From Desulfosporosinus sp. (GTDB taxonomy: Bacteria > Bacillota > Desulfitobacteriia > Desulfitobacteriales > Desulfitobacteriaceae): a DNA stretch of 64,000 nt. How positions within the stretch are numbered: the stretch's first letter is position 1; each line of letters starts with the position of its first letter. Below the pieces are notes generated by a model. That model worked only from the letters and a program-made list of their open reading frames with translations, made no database searches and was not told the origin of the DNA. Location of the stretch: the NCBI GenBank assembly GCA_003513495.1, contig DOPM01000057.1:124001-188000 (forward strand), in the 5' to 3' direction. Shown here one piece after another: positions 7,302-16,204 of this stretch. A program made the translations under genes and the position numbers.

Positions 7302-9620
7302 CTACTCCTTTATATTTTCGTATATTTTGATTTTTCCCGCTCCCGATGTACCGATAATTGTCGCGATAAGTACTGAGCCTGCCATCATCAGCGGACTAAT
7401 CAGATACGCTGAGAACGGATTGACCTGAAACTTAAACGACGACGCTCCAAAAGAGGAGATAACAGTGCCCGCAAGTACCTCTCCGAGAGTGTTTGCCAGA
7501 AGCGTGCCGAGAACAATTCCGATAATTAGAACGAATACCGAACGCGATACATACTGTAGCCTTATATCTAAGTTTGTAAAACCGAAGGCTTTCATTACGG
7601 CAATGGAATATCTGTCCTTTGCCACAAGCATATTCATAAACAACAGTGTAACCAGTACCGTTATAATCAGCGCAACAATAATCGCTGCACGGGAGGCCTT
7701 TCCGACAGAGCTGATTGTCGAACCGAAGGTCTGGTTAATATATTCATCGATTCCCGAAACCTTTGCAAAATCAAACCTGTCCGCATATTCTGAAACCTTT
7801 CCGCTGACAAGAGATTCATCCGCAAGCTCTGCGGAAATAACGCACCACATAATGCCCGCTGAATTGTCGCTGAAAACAGCCTTTGCGGTTTTGCCGCCGT
7901 TAGTAATGTCGGAATAAATTCCACATACTGTGAGATTTCTCTCCTTCCCCTCAATTACCAGCGTAATGCCTTCCCCGACGGTTTTGCCCAGCTCATCGGC
8001 GTTCATAACCGAAAGTGCAATTTCGTTTTCTGCAGCGGGTGCTCTGCCCTCGGAATATTCTACAGGGAATATGGAATGGTCGCCAAGCTCAGTTTTAATA
8101 CTTTGCTCAGAGCCGTCCGACTTGGTGGCTTTAAAAGTTTTTGTTGTAAGCACGGCATACTTTGTAATAGCACTGTCGCTTCTCATGGTCTTGGAGATCT
8201 CAGCAGCTTTTCTAGAAATATTGTCGGTTTGCTGGATGTCAATGCGCATATCACAGTTTCCTATCCCCATATATGTTATAAAACTTTTTGAGGAAATTGT
8301 GTTGCTCAGGTTCTGCGGAACAATAATGATAAATGCCGAAATCACAAGTACCACAAGCATTGTGGCGTAGAGACTTTTCCTGGCCAGAACATCTTTGACA
8401 CCGAGAAAACTATTCGTATCAAATAGCCTGTTTCTACTCAGGCAAAAAGATCTTGCACCCACAGATTTCTCCTGTGAAGTGCCAAAGCGTATTGCTTCCG
8501 CAGCGGATAATTTCCGAAAGCGTCTCAGTACGACCCATACATAGGCAATAATCGCAAGCAGTACAAGCAGTATGCCGGCAATTCCGAAAAACATAGCAAA
8601 AGAAGAATTTTCGCTTTCACCCATATAAAGCCGAATGTTTTCAAGAAGCATGCCCCTGAATACAAAGGAAAGTGCAAATCCTAGGATACTGCCCGCCACC
8701 GCAATTGCCGCGTATTTCGCAAGATAAATCTTCTTTACGTCAGAAACACGCAGTCCTATTGCTTTCATAACTCCTATTTCGCGGTAGTCGTCTTCGATTT
8801 TCGCAAGGAGGGTAAAGCGTATGCACATAAATGCTATTGCAGCTACTAGCACGCTCACAAGAAGGATGACCGCAATCATCATGCCGTCGGAAATTGCGTT
8901 AAGCAGTCTGAAAAGTGGATATGTAATCGTAGGTCCGTTTGCTTCAAGTCCTGCGGAGATGTAAGCGGTTTCAAATGCAACTAGGGCCGACAAATCCTTT
9001 AATCTGAACTCAATCAGATACTCCGTACTTCCAAGGTTCCTTATTTCGGCATAATCATTTTTACTGACCAAAAATCTCTTTGAGGAAGAGAGGGTAGAAT
9101 TCATCTGGGAATCCCGGAGAAATCCCGCAACCGTAAATTCTTTACCACATATCACTCCCTTATCGCCCACCCTTGCGGTGTTGTCCTTCATATAACATAT
9201 GGGAACATAAAGCTCACCGTCGGATACATTTATGACGTTTCCGTCAAGATCAAGAAGATAGTCGAATTTTTCGCTCTGGATGCTGAAACCGTTATCTTGA
9301 ACATTATCCCCAAGCGAACCTTCGCCAAATACAATTTGCACGCCGTCGACGTTGAGAAATTCAAGTACCTGAAATTCATCGACATGGCCATTCTGTTCTG
9401 CAAAAGCTGTAAGTCGCTTAATATCAATTACACCCGAGTGCATCTGCATAAAATGGGGAGTTTCCGCCCGCTTCATAAGTGTATCTATGGAGCCGGACAG
9501 ATTTACGACGAGTATCGCCGCAAGGGAGACTAACATAGCCGCTGCAGCGACAAATATTGTTGTTGTCAGAGTTATCGCTTTGCTCTTTAAAATGTCATTG
9601 CGGATTATCCTGTAATACAT
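7302..9620 (-). CDS. ABC transporter permease with two FtsX domains
   Basis: 772 residues. One transmembrane helix lies near the N-terminus, followed by a large extracytoplasmic region. An FtsX-type bundle follows at about residues 245-370 (AVILLVSVLVAAIAFMCIRF, EIGVMKAIGL). A second helix, a second extracytoplasmic region and a second FtsX bundle (AVMKAFGFTNLDIRLQYVSR) end the protein. This is the duplicated architecture of efflux permeases that work with MacB/LolD-type ATPases. The ATG at 9620 lies inside the MFS gene end (16-base overlap) behind AGAGGTGA. Confidence 0.88.
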   Translation of the reverse strand: MYYRIIRNDILKSKAITLTTTIFVAAAAMLVSLAAILVVNLSGSIDTLMKRAETPHFMQMHSGVIDIKRLTAFAEQNGHVDEFQVLEFLNVDGVQIVFGEGSLGDNVQDNGFSIQSEKFDYLLDLDGNVINVSDGELYVPICYMKDNTARVGDKGVICGKEFTVAGFLRDSQMNSTLSSSKRFLVSKNDYAEIRNLGSTEYLIEFRLKDLSALVAFETAYISAGLEANGPTITYPLFRLLNAISDGMMIAVILLVSVLVAAIAFMCIRFTLLAKIEDDYREIGVMKAIGLRVSDVKKIYLAKYAAIAVAGSILGFALSFVFRGMLLENIRLYMGESENSSFAMFFGIAGILLVLLAIIAYVWVVLRRFRKLSAAEAIRFGTSQEKSVGARSFCLSRNRLFDTNSFLGVKDVLARKSLYATMLVVLVISAFIIIVPQNLSNTISSKSFITYMGIGNCDMRIDIQQTDNISRKAAEISKTMRSDSAITKYAVLTTKTFKATKSDGSEQSIKTELGDHSIFPVEYSEGRAPAAENEIALSVMNADELGKTVGEGITLVIEGKERNLTVCGIYSDITNGGKTAKAVFSDNSAGIMWCVISAELADESLVSGKVSEYADRFDFAKVSGIDEYINQTFGSTISSVGKASRAAIIVALIITVLVTLLFMNMLVAKDRYSIAVMKAFGFTNLDIRLQYVSRSVFVLIIGIVLGTLLANTLGEVLAGTVISSFGASSFKFQVNPFSAYLISPLMMAGSVLIATIIGTSGAGKIKIYENIKE

Positions 9621-10903
9621 AAATCACCTCTAATTTCAAGATTTTTAACCGACTTTAGGTTATACAGAATTACCGAGGTAACACATAGAAGTACTCCCGC
9701 GATGACAATGAGAAATCCCGTCCCTCTGCCACTGCCGGTGCCGATGATCATTCCCACACTGTCAGCAAACATTCCACCCTCAAGCAGCAAAGGAGTGAAT
9801 ACATAATCCGCAAGCACACCCGAAAGTGCGTAAGCGGCAACAAATCCGAGCTGCGAAATTACACCGACTAGCCCCCACGCTCTGCCCTGAAGTTCATTTT
9901 CGATGTTGGTGCGGATAAGAAAATCTAGGCTAGTATTTGCAAAGGGGAGCATTGCAAAAAATAGAAATCCTGAAACGCTGATAAGTACGATATTTTCGCG
10001 CAGTCCGAAGGCGGCCATAAATAGTCCGGCACAAAACAGCGAGACCGTAAGAATTTTTACAAAGCCCCTTTTAATTGAAAGGATTCCTATAATTAAACTT
10101 GACACAAGCATTCCCGAAGCGGCGATTGTTTCAACGGTTCCTAATACGGAGCTGTCCGAAAAAACAAGTATCATAGGCATGGAAAGCGTTTGTATAAAGC
10201 CTAGGAAAAATGTTATCACGGAGGTCATTATTACAAGAACAAGCACGCCCCTATTTCCACAAACGGCACCCCAGCCGTCTTTAAATTCACCGATAAAGGT
10301 TTTTGCCTGCTCGCATTTCTTTGAGGCTAGACCGCTGCGTACAGCAAGAGTTGCAGTGACCGTTACAAAAAATGTGAATATGTCGATTACTAGCAGTAGC
10401 TTTATATCCCATACTGTGAGCAAAAATCCCGCGATTATGGGCGAAATCAGATACTTTGCCGAGCCTGCCACCTGAACAAGACCGCTTGCCTTTGTGTACT
10501 GCTCCTCGGTAAGCAAATCCGTAACCGTAGCTTTGTAGGCGGGCTCAAGCAACGATGCAAATACCGAGCTTATTGTCACTCCAACGCAGATCTGCCATAA
10601 CTGTACTTCTCCGCGGAGCATACAAATTAAAATGAATACAAGCCCCACCGCGGAAAGACTGTCGCCCAGCACCATTAGAAGCCGGCGGTCATAGAGGTCC
10701 GCAAACACCCCCGCCACGGGACTTAACAGAAGGGACGGCAGAAACGCAAGCAAGATTACAAGTGCCATTGCCGATGCCTTTCCCGTCTGCTCAAAAACAT
10801 ATACCCCAAGCCCAAATGATGTAAGCCCACTCCCTATTCCTGAAATAAGCTGTCCCGACCACAGAAGAAGAAACTTTTTGAAGGATTTCTTCGAATTATT
10901 CAT
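9605..10903 (-). CDS. MFS drug-efflux transporter
   Basis: About 432 residues with 12 predicted membrane segments. LLWSGQLISGIGSGLTSF at the start and GVFADLYDRRLLM (loop 2-3 motif A) are typical of the MFS_3/DHA3 group that exports macrolides and other drugs. The start is ATG 10903, which overlaps the TetR stop within GCAATGAATAA and has GGAGGGA upstream. A longer in-frame ATG at 11014 would run through the TetR gene and is rejected. Operon position behind a TetR repressor supports ligand-induced efflux. Confidence 0.88.
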   Translation of the reverse strand: MNNSKKSFKKFLLLWSGQLISGIGSGLTSFGLGVYVFEQTGKASAMALVILLAFLPSLLLSPVAGVFADLYDRRLLMVLGDSLSAVGLVFILICMLRGEVQLWQICVGVTISSVFASLLEPAYKATVTDLLTEEQYTKASGLVQVAGSAKYLISPIIAGFLLTVWDIKLLLVIDIFTFFVTVTATLAVRSGLASKKCEQAKTFIGEFKDGWGAVCGNRGVLVLVIMTSVITFFLGFIQTLSMPMILVFSDSSVLGTVETIAASGMLVSSLIIGILSIKRGFVKILTVSLFCAGLFMAAFGLRENIVLISVSGFLFFAMLPFANTSLDFLIRTNIENELQGRAWGLVGVISQLGFVAAYALSGVLADYVFTPLLLEGGMFADSVGMIIGTGSGRGTGFLIVIAGVLLCVTSVILYNLKSVKNLEIRGDLCITG

Positions 10904-11543
10904 TGCTCCCTCCGTTTCCGCTGCCAAACATCTGCGTAACGCAAGCAAGACTTCCACTCTCAGCACCAAGCAGCCTTTCTGCATTGTAAACAAACGCCTG
11001 TATGCGTAATGCACGCTCCTCGTTCGTCATTATAACCATATCATCATCAAACACGGTATTAGTATATGCTACAATCATTTCCATACATTCGTAAGGATAA
11101 GGTGTGCTGAACAGCCCCTGCTCAATGCCCTCGCGGATTATTCCCGCCAGTATAGGTGTAACGCCGTTGATGATAACCTTTTGTATTTTCTGATGCATAA
11201 GGGCGTTCTGCGGCTTGTGAATGAGCTCTATTATTTCCTTGCTGCTTCCGCCACTTATGTTCAGTGCCATTACAACGCGGATAATGCGCTCACTTACGGG
11301 TATGCTCTTGTCTGCGGCAATTTCCTGCGCCGCCTGTAAAATACGGACATTATACCGCTCAATCAGGGCGTCCATAATATCCTCCTTCGACTTGAAGTGA
11401 TAATAGAGGGTTCCCCGTGCAATTCCGACCTTCTCGAGAATATCATTTGTGCTTGTTCCGTCAAAGCCCTTCTGACCGAATAGCTCATCCGCAGCGTCAA
11501 GTATTTCGTTCCTACGTTCTTCGGCTTCTTTGACAACTCTCAT
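10896..11543 (-). CDS. TetR-family transcriptional regulator
   Basis: 215 residues. The N-terminal helix-turn-helix is clear: EILDAADELFGQKGFDGTST ... IARGTLYYHFKSKEDI. The C-terminal ligand domain is divergent, as usual. ATG at 11543 follows GAGGAGATG. A promoter (11584-11612) and a palindrome (11564-11578) lie directly upstream, so autorepression and control of the MFS/ABC genes are likely. The whole 6.5-11.5 kb operon is richer in GC-ending codons than its neighbours, which suggests acquisition by transfer. Confidence 0.9.
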   Translation of the reverse strand: MRVVKEAEERRNEILDAADELFGQKGFDGTSTNDILEKVGIARGTLYYHFKSKEDIMDALIERYNVRILQAAQEIAADKSIPVSERIIRVVMALNISGGSSKEIIELIHKPQNALMHQKIQKVIINGVTPILAGIIREGIEQGLFSTPYPYECMEMIVAYTNTVFDDDMVIMTNEERALRIQAFVYNAERLLGAESGSLACVTQMFGSGNGGSNE

Positions 11544-11563
11544 AATTACATCTCCTCACTATA

Positions 11564-11578
11564 GACCGACTGTCTGTC
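11564..11578. promoter_or_regulatory. probable TetR operator
   Basis: GACCGACTGTCTGTC has the symmetric form GACnGACnGTCnGTC around a central T. It lies between the -10 element and the ribosome binding site of the TetR gene, where a bound repressor would block transcription start. Confidence 0.65.
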
Positions 11579-11583
11579 GATTA

Positions 11584-11612
11584 ATGATAATATGTTATTT
11601 TTGAGTTGTCAA
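11584..11612 (-). promoter_or_regulatory. sigma-A-type promoter of the tetR-efflux operon
   Basis: On the minus strand TTGACA (11607-11612) and TATCAT (11584-11589) are separated by 17 bases. The start point would fall in the operator palindrome. Confidence 0.7.
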
Positions 11613-11886
11613 GAGGGCCTTCCTGTCTTTACATATTAATATTGTATTAACCTCGTTTACCAAACGGTATAACAGCAAAACCACCTAGGTAATTGCTAAA
11701 TATCCCCCAAAAATACCATTATGGACTTCAACTCGCTGTCTCCAAGGCCAATAGCAAAATTAAATTTTTGTTTTCCACTGGCCAAAATCCAATTATTCTT
11801 TTTGTATTTCGACAATTATTCAGTTAATTATGTGTTACGATTAACAATATTGTGGATGCCTAAGTGTTTATAAGGAGGAATCAGTA
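11613..11886. other. intergenic region between divergent tetR operon and histidine kinase
   Basis: No ORF is supported. It is AT-rich and holds only a short inverted repeat (CGTTTaccAAACG, near 11655). The ribosome site AAGGAGG of the kinase lies at its end (11872-11878). No clear promoter for the kinase was identified. Confidence 0.35.
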
Positions 11887-14445
11887 ATAAGTAAGCAAAA
11901 TACATTTACAGATATTGTATTACAAAAAATTACAGTCTTCATTGTTATCACTATCTGTCTCTGGTCTATGGTAGTTGCCGTGCAATCCTGGAACAACTTG
12001 CGTGTAGTTAAAGAAAAAGAATTATTGTCAGTTGCAACGTTAATCCTTAATCAAGTCACGAGTCATTTTGATGATATATCAAAGATCAAAGAAAAAACAG
12101 ATCTATCATACAATCAGAAGGTATTAGCAACGAATAAAATACTTCAAACATCTATTAACGATATTTCTAAGGAATATAAGAATGTTGGTATGGGGTACTA
12201 TGATATAGAACTTAACTCTATTATCACCATTGCTCCCAACTTTGATCCTTTGTTACTTAAAGAAGTACCTAGTTCATATCCCTATTTTAAGTCTTATGAA
12301 TCTGGGAAACCGGAATTTATAATTAATGACACATCAATAGGTTGGTATGGTAAGCCAATTTTAAATGTAACCGTACCAGTCGTTTATAAGGGAAACATGA
12401 TCGGGCATACTTGGACGAATCTTAAGATTGATGATCTATATTTTTTTTCTATACTTGCTGCAGCTAAAGTAATAATAATGGGCTTAATCGTTTGGTTTAG
12501 TGTTTTAAAGTACATTAGACGGAGTGTCCGTCAAACTTTAAGTCTTTTAAATACATTTAGCCAGCAGATCGTTGAAGAAAAGCAGGATGAAGCACAGTTT
12601 TCTAAAATACCCGAACTAACCCCTGTATTAGAGAAAATACAACATTATACGAACAGTTTAAAAGAATCAAACAAACAATATGATAATTCAATTTGTTTGT
12701 TAAATACTATCCTCGAGGGGATAACAGATGGCTTCTATGCTCTTGATAATGATTGGAACTTCACCTATATTAACAAAGGAGCCATACAAGCTTCATTTAA
12801 GCGAGAAGATTTAATCGGGAAGAATATATGGGAGGAGTTTCCTCAAGCTGTTGGCTCCGAATCTTACATAAAGCTTCATAAATCAAAGAATGATAATATT
12901 CCAATGTATTGGGAAACTGATGGATTATTATCAGATTACTACTACTCATTAAGTGCTTATCCTTATTTAAATGGAATCACAGTCTTCTTCAGGGATATTA
13001 AACAAGAAAAACAAATTAAAAATAATTTGATCCAACTTGCTGCTATTGTCGAGTCGTCTAAGGATGCGATCATAAGTATGACTTTAGAAGGAGTAATTAG
13101 TACTTGGAATTATGCGGCAGAGAACATGTTTGGTTACAAGGATAAAGAAATAATCGGTAAACATAACTCAATCCTAGTTCCCGAAGGATTAATAGATGCA
13201 GAACATAGTTTAGATATCTTTAGCTCTGAAAACAAATCTAATAGTTTCCAAACTGAAAGAATAACCAAACAGGGCCTAATTATTAATGTATTATTATCAG
13301 TCGCTCCTTTGGTTGACGAAAACGGTAAAGTTTACGGTACTTCAACCATATTCCATGATATTACAGATCGAATTAAGTTAGAGAAAAAACTTAAAGAAGA
13401 AATTATCCAACGGAAACAGAGCGAAGCATATTTGAAGGCTATTTTCGATAATTCCAAGCTGGGTATTGGCACAACAACCTTCGATGGTAAGATACAAAAA
13501 TGTAACCGTGCGATTGAGGAAATGCTGGGCTATTCGCAAGAAGAAATATCAAGCATGGACTGGATGACCATCACCCATCCCGAAGATGTAAAAAAAGACA
13601 TGGATTTCTCATACGAATTGTTTAATGGCAACCGGGATTATTACGAAATTGAAAAACGTTACATTAAAAAAGACGGGACCATCCTCTGGGCTAGTTTAAC
13701 TATCGCACAATCTAAGGAACCCTATGAATTCGCTATTGCTTTTATTCAGGATATTACACAAAAGAAACTATATGAAGAGCAAATGGTCAAGTTTGATAGA
13801 CTTAATCTAATTGGTGAAATGGCAGCAGGTATTAGTCACGAGGTAAGAAATCCATTGACAACAGTCAGAGGATTCTTGCAGATACTTCAAAATAAAGAAG
13901 AATGTCTTAATTACAGAGACTATTTTATACTAATGATTGAAGAATTGGATCGAGCCAATGCAATAATTACTGAATTCCTGTCAATAGGAAAGAATACTCC
14001 TACTGATTTGAATTTGCAAAATTTGAATATTATTGTAGAGTCTCTCAAACCTCTTATTGAAGCTGATGCTTACACACAGGATAAATATCTAGGAATAGAA
14101 CTATCTCAAGTTCCAAATTTGTTATTAAATAGTAAGGAAATACGACAGCTGATATTAAACCTTTGCAGAAATGGACTAGAAGCTATGAATGCTGGTGGTA
14201 CGCTAACGATTAAAACCTTATTCGAAGGAGAAAATATAATTCTTGCAATCAAAGATGAAGGGGAAGGGATAAAATCTGAAGTATTAGAGAAATTAGGAAC
14301 ACCTTTCTTTACGACTAAAAAAGATGGAACAGGACTAGGCTTGGGTATTTGCTACGGTATAGCATCTCGCCATAATGCTTCTATCAGTATAGAAACAAGG
14401 CCTGAAGGAACAACCTTTTATGTTAGGTTTAGAGTCGTAGAATAA
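11887..14445 (+). CDS. orphan membrane PAS histidine kinase; start codon not canonical
   Basis: About 852 residues. A first membrane helix (LQKITVFIVITICLWSMVV), an extracytoplasmic sensor of about 150 residues, a second helix (KVIIMGLIVWFSVL), three PAS domains and HisKA/HATPase_c follow in order. The phosphorylated His is residue 651 in GISHEVRNPLTTVRG. N-box (NLCRNGLEAM), G1 (DEGEGI) and G2 (GTGLGLG) are present. No response regulator gene is adjacent, as for sporulation phosphorelay kinases. An ATG at 11968 lies inside the first membrane helix and lacks a ribosome site. The good site AAGGAGG (11872-11878) points to ATA at 11887, so a non-canonical start or a mutated ATG is implied. Confidence 0.82.
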   Translation: MSKQNTFTDIVLQKITVFIVITICLWSMVVAVQSWNNLRVVKEKELLSVATLILNQVTSHFDDISKIKEKTDLSYNQKVLATNKILQTSINDISKEYKNVGMGYYDIELNSIITIAPNFDPLLLKEVPSSYPYFKSYESGKPEFIINDTSIGWYGKPILNVTVPVVYKGNMIGHTWTNLKIDDLYFFSILAAAKVIIMGLIVWFSVLKYIRRSVRQTLSLLNTFSQQIVEEKQDEAQFSKIPELTPVLEKIQHYTNSLKESNKQYDNSICLLNTILEGITDGFYALDNDWNFTYINKGAIQASFKREDLIGKNIWEEFPQAVGSESYIKLHKSKNDNIPMYWETDGLLSDYYYSLSAYPYLNGITVFFRDIKQEKQIKNNLIQLAAIVESSKDAIISMTLEGVISTWNYAAENMFGYKDKEIIGKHNSILVPEGLIDAEHSLDIFSSENKSNSFQTERITKQGLIINVLLSVAPLVDENGKVYGTSTIFHDITDRIKLEKKLKEEIIQRKQSEAYLKAIFDNSKLGIGTTTFDGKIQKCNRAIEEMLGYSQEEISSMDWMTITHPEDVKKDMDFSYELFNGNRDYYEIEKRYIKKDGTILWASLTIAQSKEPYEFAIAFIQDITQKKLYEEQMVKFDRLNLIGEMAAGISHEVRNPLTTVRGFLQILQNKEECLNYRDYFILMIEELDRANAIITEFLSIGKNTPTDLNLQNLNIIVESLKPLIEADAYTQDKYLGIELSQVPNLLLNSKEIRQLILNLCRNGLEAMNAGGTLTIKTLFEGENIILAIKDEGEGIKSEVLEKLGTPFFTTKKDGTGLGLGICYGIASRHNASISIETRPEGTTFYVRFRVVE

Positions 14446-14446
14446 G

Positions 14447-14500
14447 AAAGGAAAATTATATTTTATCTCATCCCCTCCAACATACAAATCCGTTTTCCTC
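14447..14500 (-). pseudogene. relic of a radical SAM gene 3' end
   Basis: This stretch aligns with 22349-22410, the last bases of the radical SAM gene and the region just after it. Both have a GAGGAAAA/AAGGAAAA start, then TCATCC(C/T)CTCCAAC, then ATACAAATCCGTTTTCCTC, with a 4-base gap here. Read on the minus strand it encodes the shared residues RKTDLY. It lies directly after a histidine kinase paralogous to the one upstream of the intact radical SAM gene, so it looks like a remnant of a segmental duplication. Confidence 0.5.
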
Positions 14501-14571
14501 GATCGATTCAATATATTCCTTCGAATCAATTGAAAAGAAATGATCGATTAACAAATCTCTCCACCTCGGCT

Positions 14572-14784
14572 TTAACAATGGTCAATAAGTTCGTACTCAG
14601 GCAAATTGCTATGATGATATAATTTTGCTAGTTTTGGATCTGCAAAACTCAACCATCCTCCGTCTAGTTTTAAGTTTCCGACCCCCTTATTGGGTGTCTC
14701 ACGTTTCTTTTGCAAGTAGGTACAGCTACTATTCATGTGTAAGGTACACTTCTTGGTTGGTTTATCAACATTCATCCAAACCAT
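14572..14784 (-). CDS. small hypothetical protein
   Basis: 70 residues starting at ATG 14784 behind AAGGGGGAAC; a longer start at 14862 lacks a site. The sequence MVWMNVDKPTKKCTLHMN ... GGWLSFADPKLAKLYHHS reads like a real compact protein with two early Cys (KKCTLH, SSCTYL). I do not recognise the family. It is isolated in a gene-poor stretch. Confidence 0.5.
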   Translation of the reverse strand: MVWMNVDKPTKKCTLHMNSSCTYLQKKRETPNKGVGNLKLDGGWLSFADPKLAKLYHHSNLPEYELIDHC

Positions 14785-15135
14785 AAATAAGTTCCCCCTT
14801 CTCCGCTCGACTTTATTAAGTCTAAGTTCACCATGAAGAGTCAGTTTAAAACTTACCAACATTCCCTATTCTTTAATCATTTCCCATTTTCCTCCATGGA
14901 AATAGAAAAACAAAAAAATATTCTCATTCAAGCGTCTAAACGTTGATCCGTCCAATAAGTGTTACTACTCTACTTATATTCTAGATATCCAGCACATTAT
15001 TCGCCAGTATTTCTTTGCTAAACCAGTAACACCCTTTTTGCAATTAGTCTACTCTTATTACCTTTTCAAATCGTTGATCTATGAACATTCAATGGACATG
15101 CTGAATAGTATATTAAGAAAAACCTTCTAAATCTT
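14785..15135. other. gene-poor stretch with one short coding relic
   Basis: No intact gene seen. On the minus strand a short open segment around 14983-15045 reads YWFSKEILANNVLDI then stop, resembling NWFGKEALLQLRECARVV in the relic at 17386-17553. Both may derive from one lost gene family. Confidence 0.3.
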
Positions 15136-15228
15136 ATGGGATGGATATTTGGGCTATTAGGATACTTTGGCTTTTTAGGATATTTGTTTGCATTATTGCG
15201 ATGGGCCGCAACCCCTGTAGCAGCTTAA
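15136..15228 (+). CDS. possible 30-residue hydrophobic peptide
   Basis: The ORF encodes one continuous hydrophobic, aromatic-rich segment (GWIFGLLGYFGFLGYLFALL) followed by RWAATPVAA and stop, and is followed 8 bases later by a strong terminator hairpin. The composition is that of a single-pass membrane peptide. Against it, no good ribosome binding site precedes the ATG. Function unknown. Confidence 0.35.
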   Translation: MGWIFGLLGYFGFLGYLFALLRWAATPVAA

Positions 15229-15236
15229 TGGTTTTT

Positions 15237-15261
15237 GCCTAGGTAAATGCCTAGGCTTTTT
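15237..15261 (+). terminator. Rho-independent terminator
   Basis: GCCTAGG, loop TAAATG, CCTAGGC, then TTTTT. It follows the small hydrophobic ORF and implies that something upstream on the plus strand is transcribed. Confidence 0.75.
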
Positions 15262-15332
15262 GCATTAGACCCGATATTCCTCTAAATGCAATAGATTCAT
15301 CTCACCTAAAAATATCGATATAAAGGAAAGGC

Positions 15333-15488
15333 ATGTGTATTATGAATACCGGTTTTGGACGCGCGTGCTACTCGGCAGTTCATTATTATAAGAAACCTCA
15401 GCCTTTCATAACTTTGTTAATACCAACAACGCTTGCTTATTGGGCGAAAGTTGCTTTCGAAAAATACTGGTTCATACGCTCGTTTTAA
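15333..15488 (+). CDS. possible 51-residue small protein
   Basis: ATG 15333 (or 15342) follows AAAGGAAAGG. The product has a mildly hydrophobic middle (ITLLIPTTLAYWAKVAF) and ends EKYWFIRSF. Amino-acid composition looks protein-like, but I recognise no family and it lies in a stretch with other relics. It may be genuine or a remnant. Confidence 0.35.
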   Translation: MCIMNTGFGRACYSAVHYYKKPQPFITLLIPTTLAYWAKVAFEKYWFIRSF

Positions 15489-15789
15489 TCACTCGCCTTG
15501 GTAATCATCTTAACTCAAGTACCTTGGCGACGACATTTGCTAAATGAATATTAGTGTACACAAAAAAATGACACCTATTTATTATACGGGCACAAAGCAA
15601 TGCCACAGTATCTGGAGAGAGAAGACTGTATTTAGAGAATTTCTTACATCTCCAATACGAGTGGTTAACATGTTTTGGTGTATTGCTCACAAATCACTAA
15701 CAGGTACCCATCCACCCTATCATCTAAAACTGGAAAAAACAGAAGACTACCTCGTTAGAGATAATCTGTCGCTTGTTTACCTAGTGATA

Positions 15790-15890
15790 CGAAAGTCTCT
15801 AGTGGAGACTTTCGCCGAAGCCGCGATCCTCAAATGATCCACCCACCACAAAGGAACACTTTGTGGCGAAGGAATGAGCCTTTCGCCACA
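15790..15890. repeat. cluster of three hairpins, two mutually exclusive
   Basis: CGAAAGTCTC/GAGACTTTCG (15790-15814) is followed by CCACAAAG/CTTTGTGG (15846-15866) and TGTGGCGAAGG/CCTTTCGCCACA (15862-15890). The last two share TGTGG, so only one can form at a time. No gene with a clear start follows on the plus strand. A palindromic intergenic repeat or a decayed attenuator are both possible. Confidence 0.5.
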
Positions 15891-16003
15891 CTGCGTCCCG
15901 TAACGCAAACTCCGGCAGTATTATTATTCATAATTGTGTTTACATTAATTTTAAAAGAGTATAGTAAGGCAACTGCCGCCCAAAGAAAACCTACTCGAAT
16001 AAG

Positions 16004-16204
16004 TTAACAGTGTTCCTTAAGATAAGTACGGACTTTCTTTTCAATTTCACGGACCTGTTCACGATCCACTCCAAACCTAACCTCAATTTCAATTAAGGTC
16101 TTGGGTATTCCGTCATCTATACCGAATCTTGTCCTAATTATTTTCCGCTCACCTTCATCTAAACAGTTTTCAATGGCGTCAACAACTTGCTCGCGTATAT
16201 ACAA
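16004..16204 (-). CDS. stand-alone sigma-70 region 4-like protein
   Basis: 66 residues. LDEGERKIIRTRFGIDDG followed by PKTLIEIEVRFGVDREQVREI matches the C-terminal region 4 of RpoD-type sigma factors (normally LTxREExVLRxRFGLDDG ... TLEEVGxxFxVTRERIRQIE), which contacts the -35 element. Regions 1-3 are absent. The start is TTG at 16204 behind AAGGAG. It could bind -35-like DNA or RNA polymerase as a modulator; this is inference from the domain alone. Confidence 0.65.
   Translation of the reverse strand: MYIREQVVDAIENCLDEGERKIIRTRFGIDDGIPKTLIEIEVRFGVDREQVREIEKKVRTYLKEHC

Noticed and set aside
10904..11014. N-terminal extension of the MFS protein from ATG 11014
   Set aside because: It lies wholly inside the TetR coding region; the ATG at 10903 with GGAGGGA and stop-start overlap is the better start.
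15544..15837. Plus-strand ORF of 97 codons
   Set aside because: No ribosome site, translation unlike any protein, and it runs through a perfect hairpin (15790-15814) in a relic-rich stretch.
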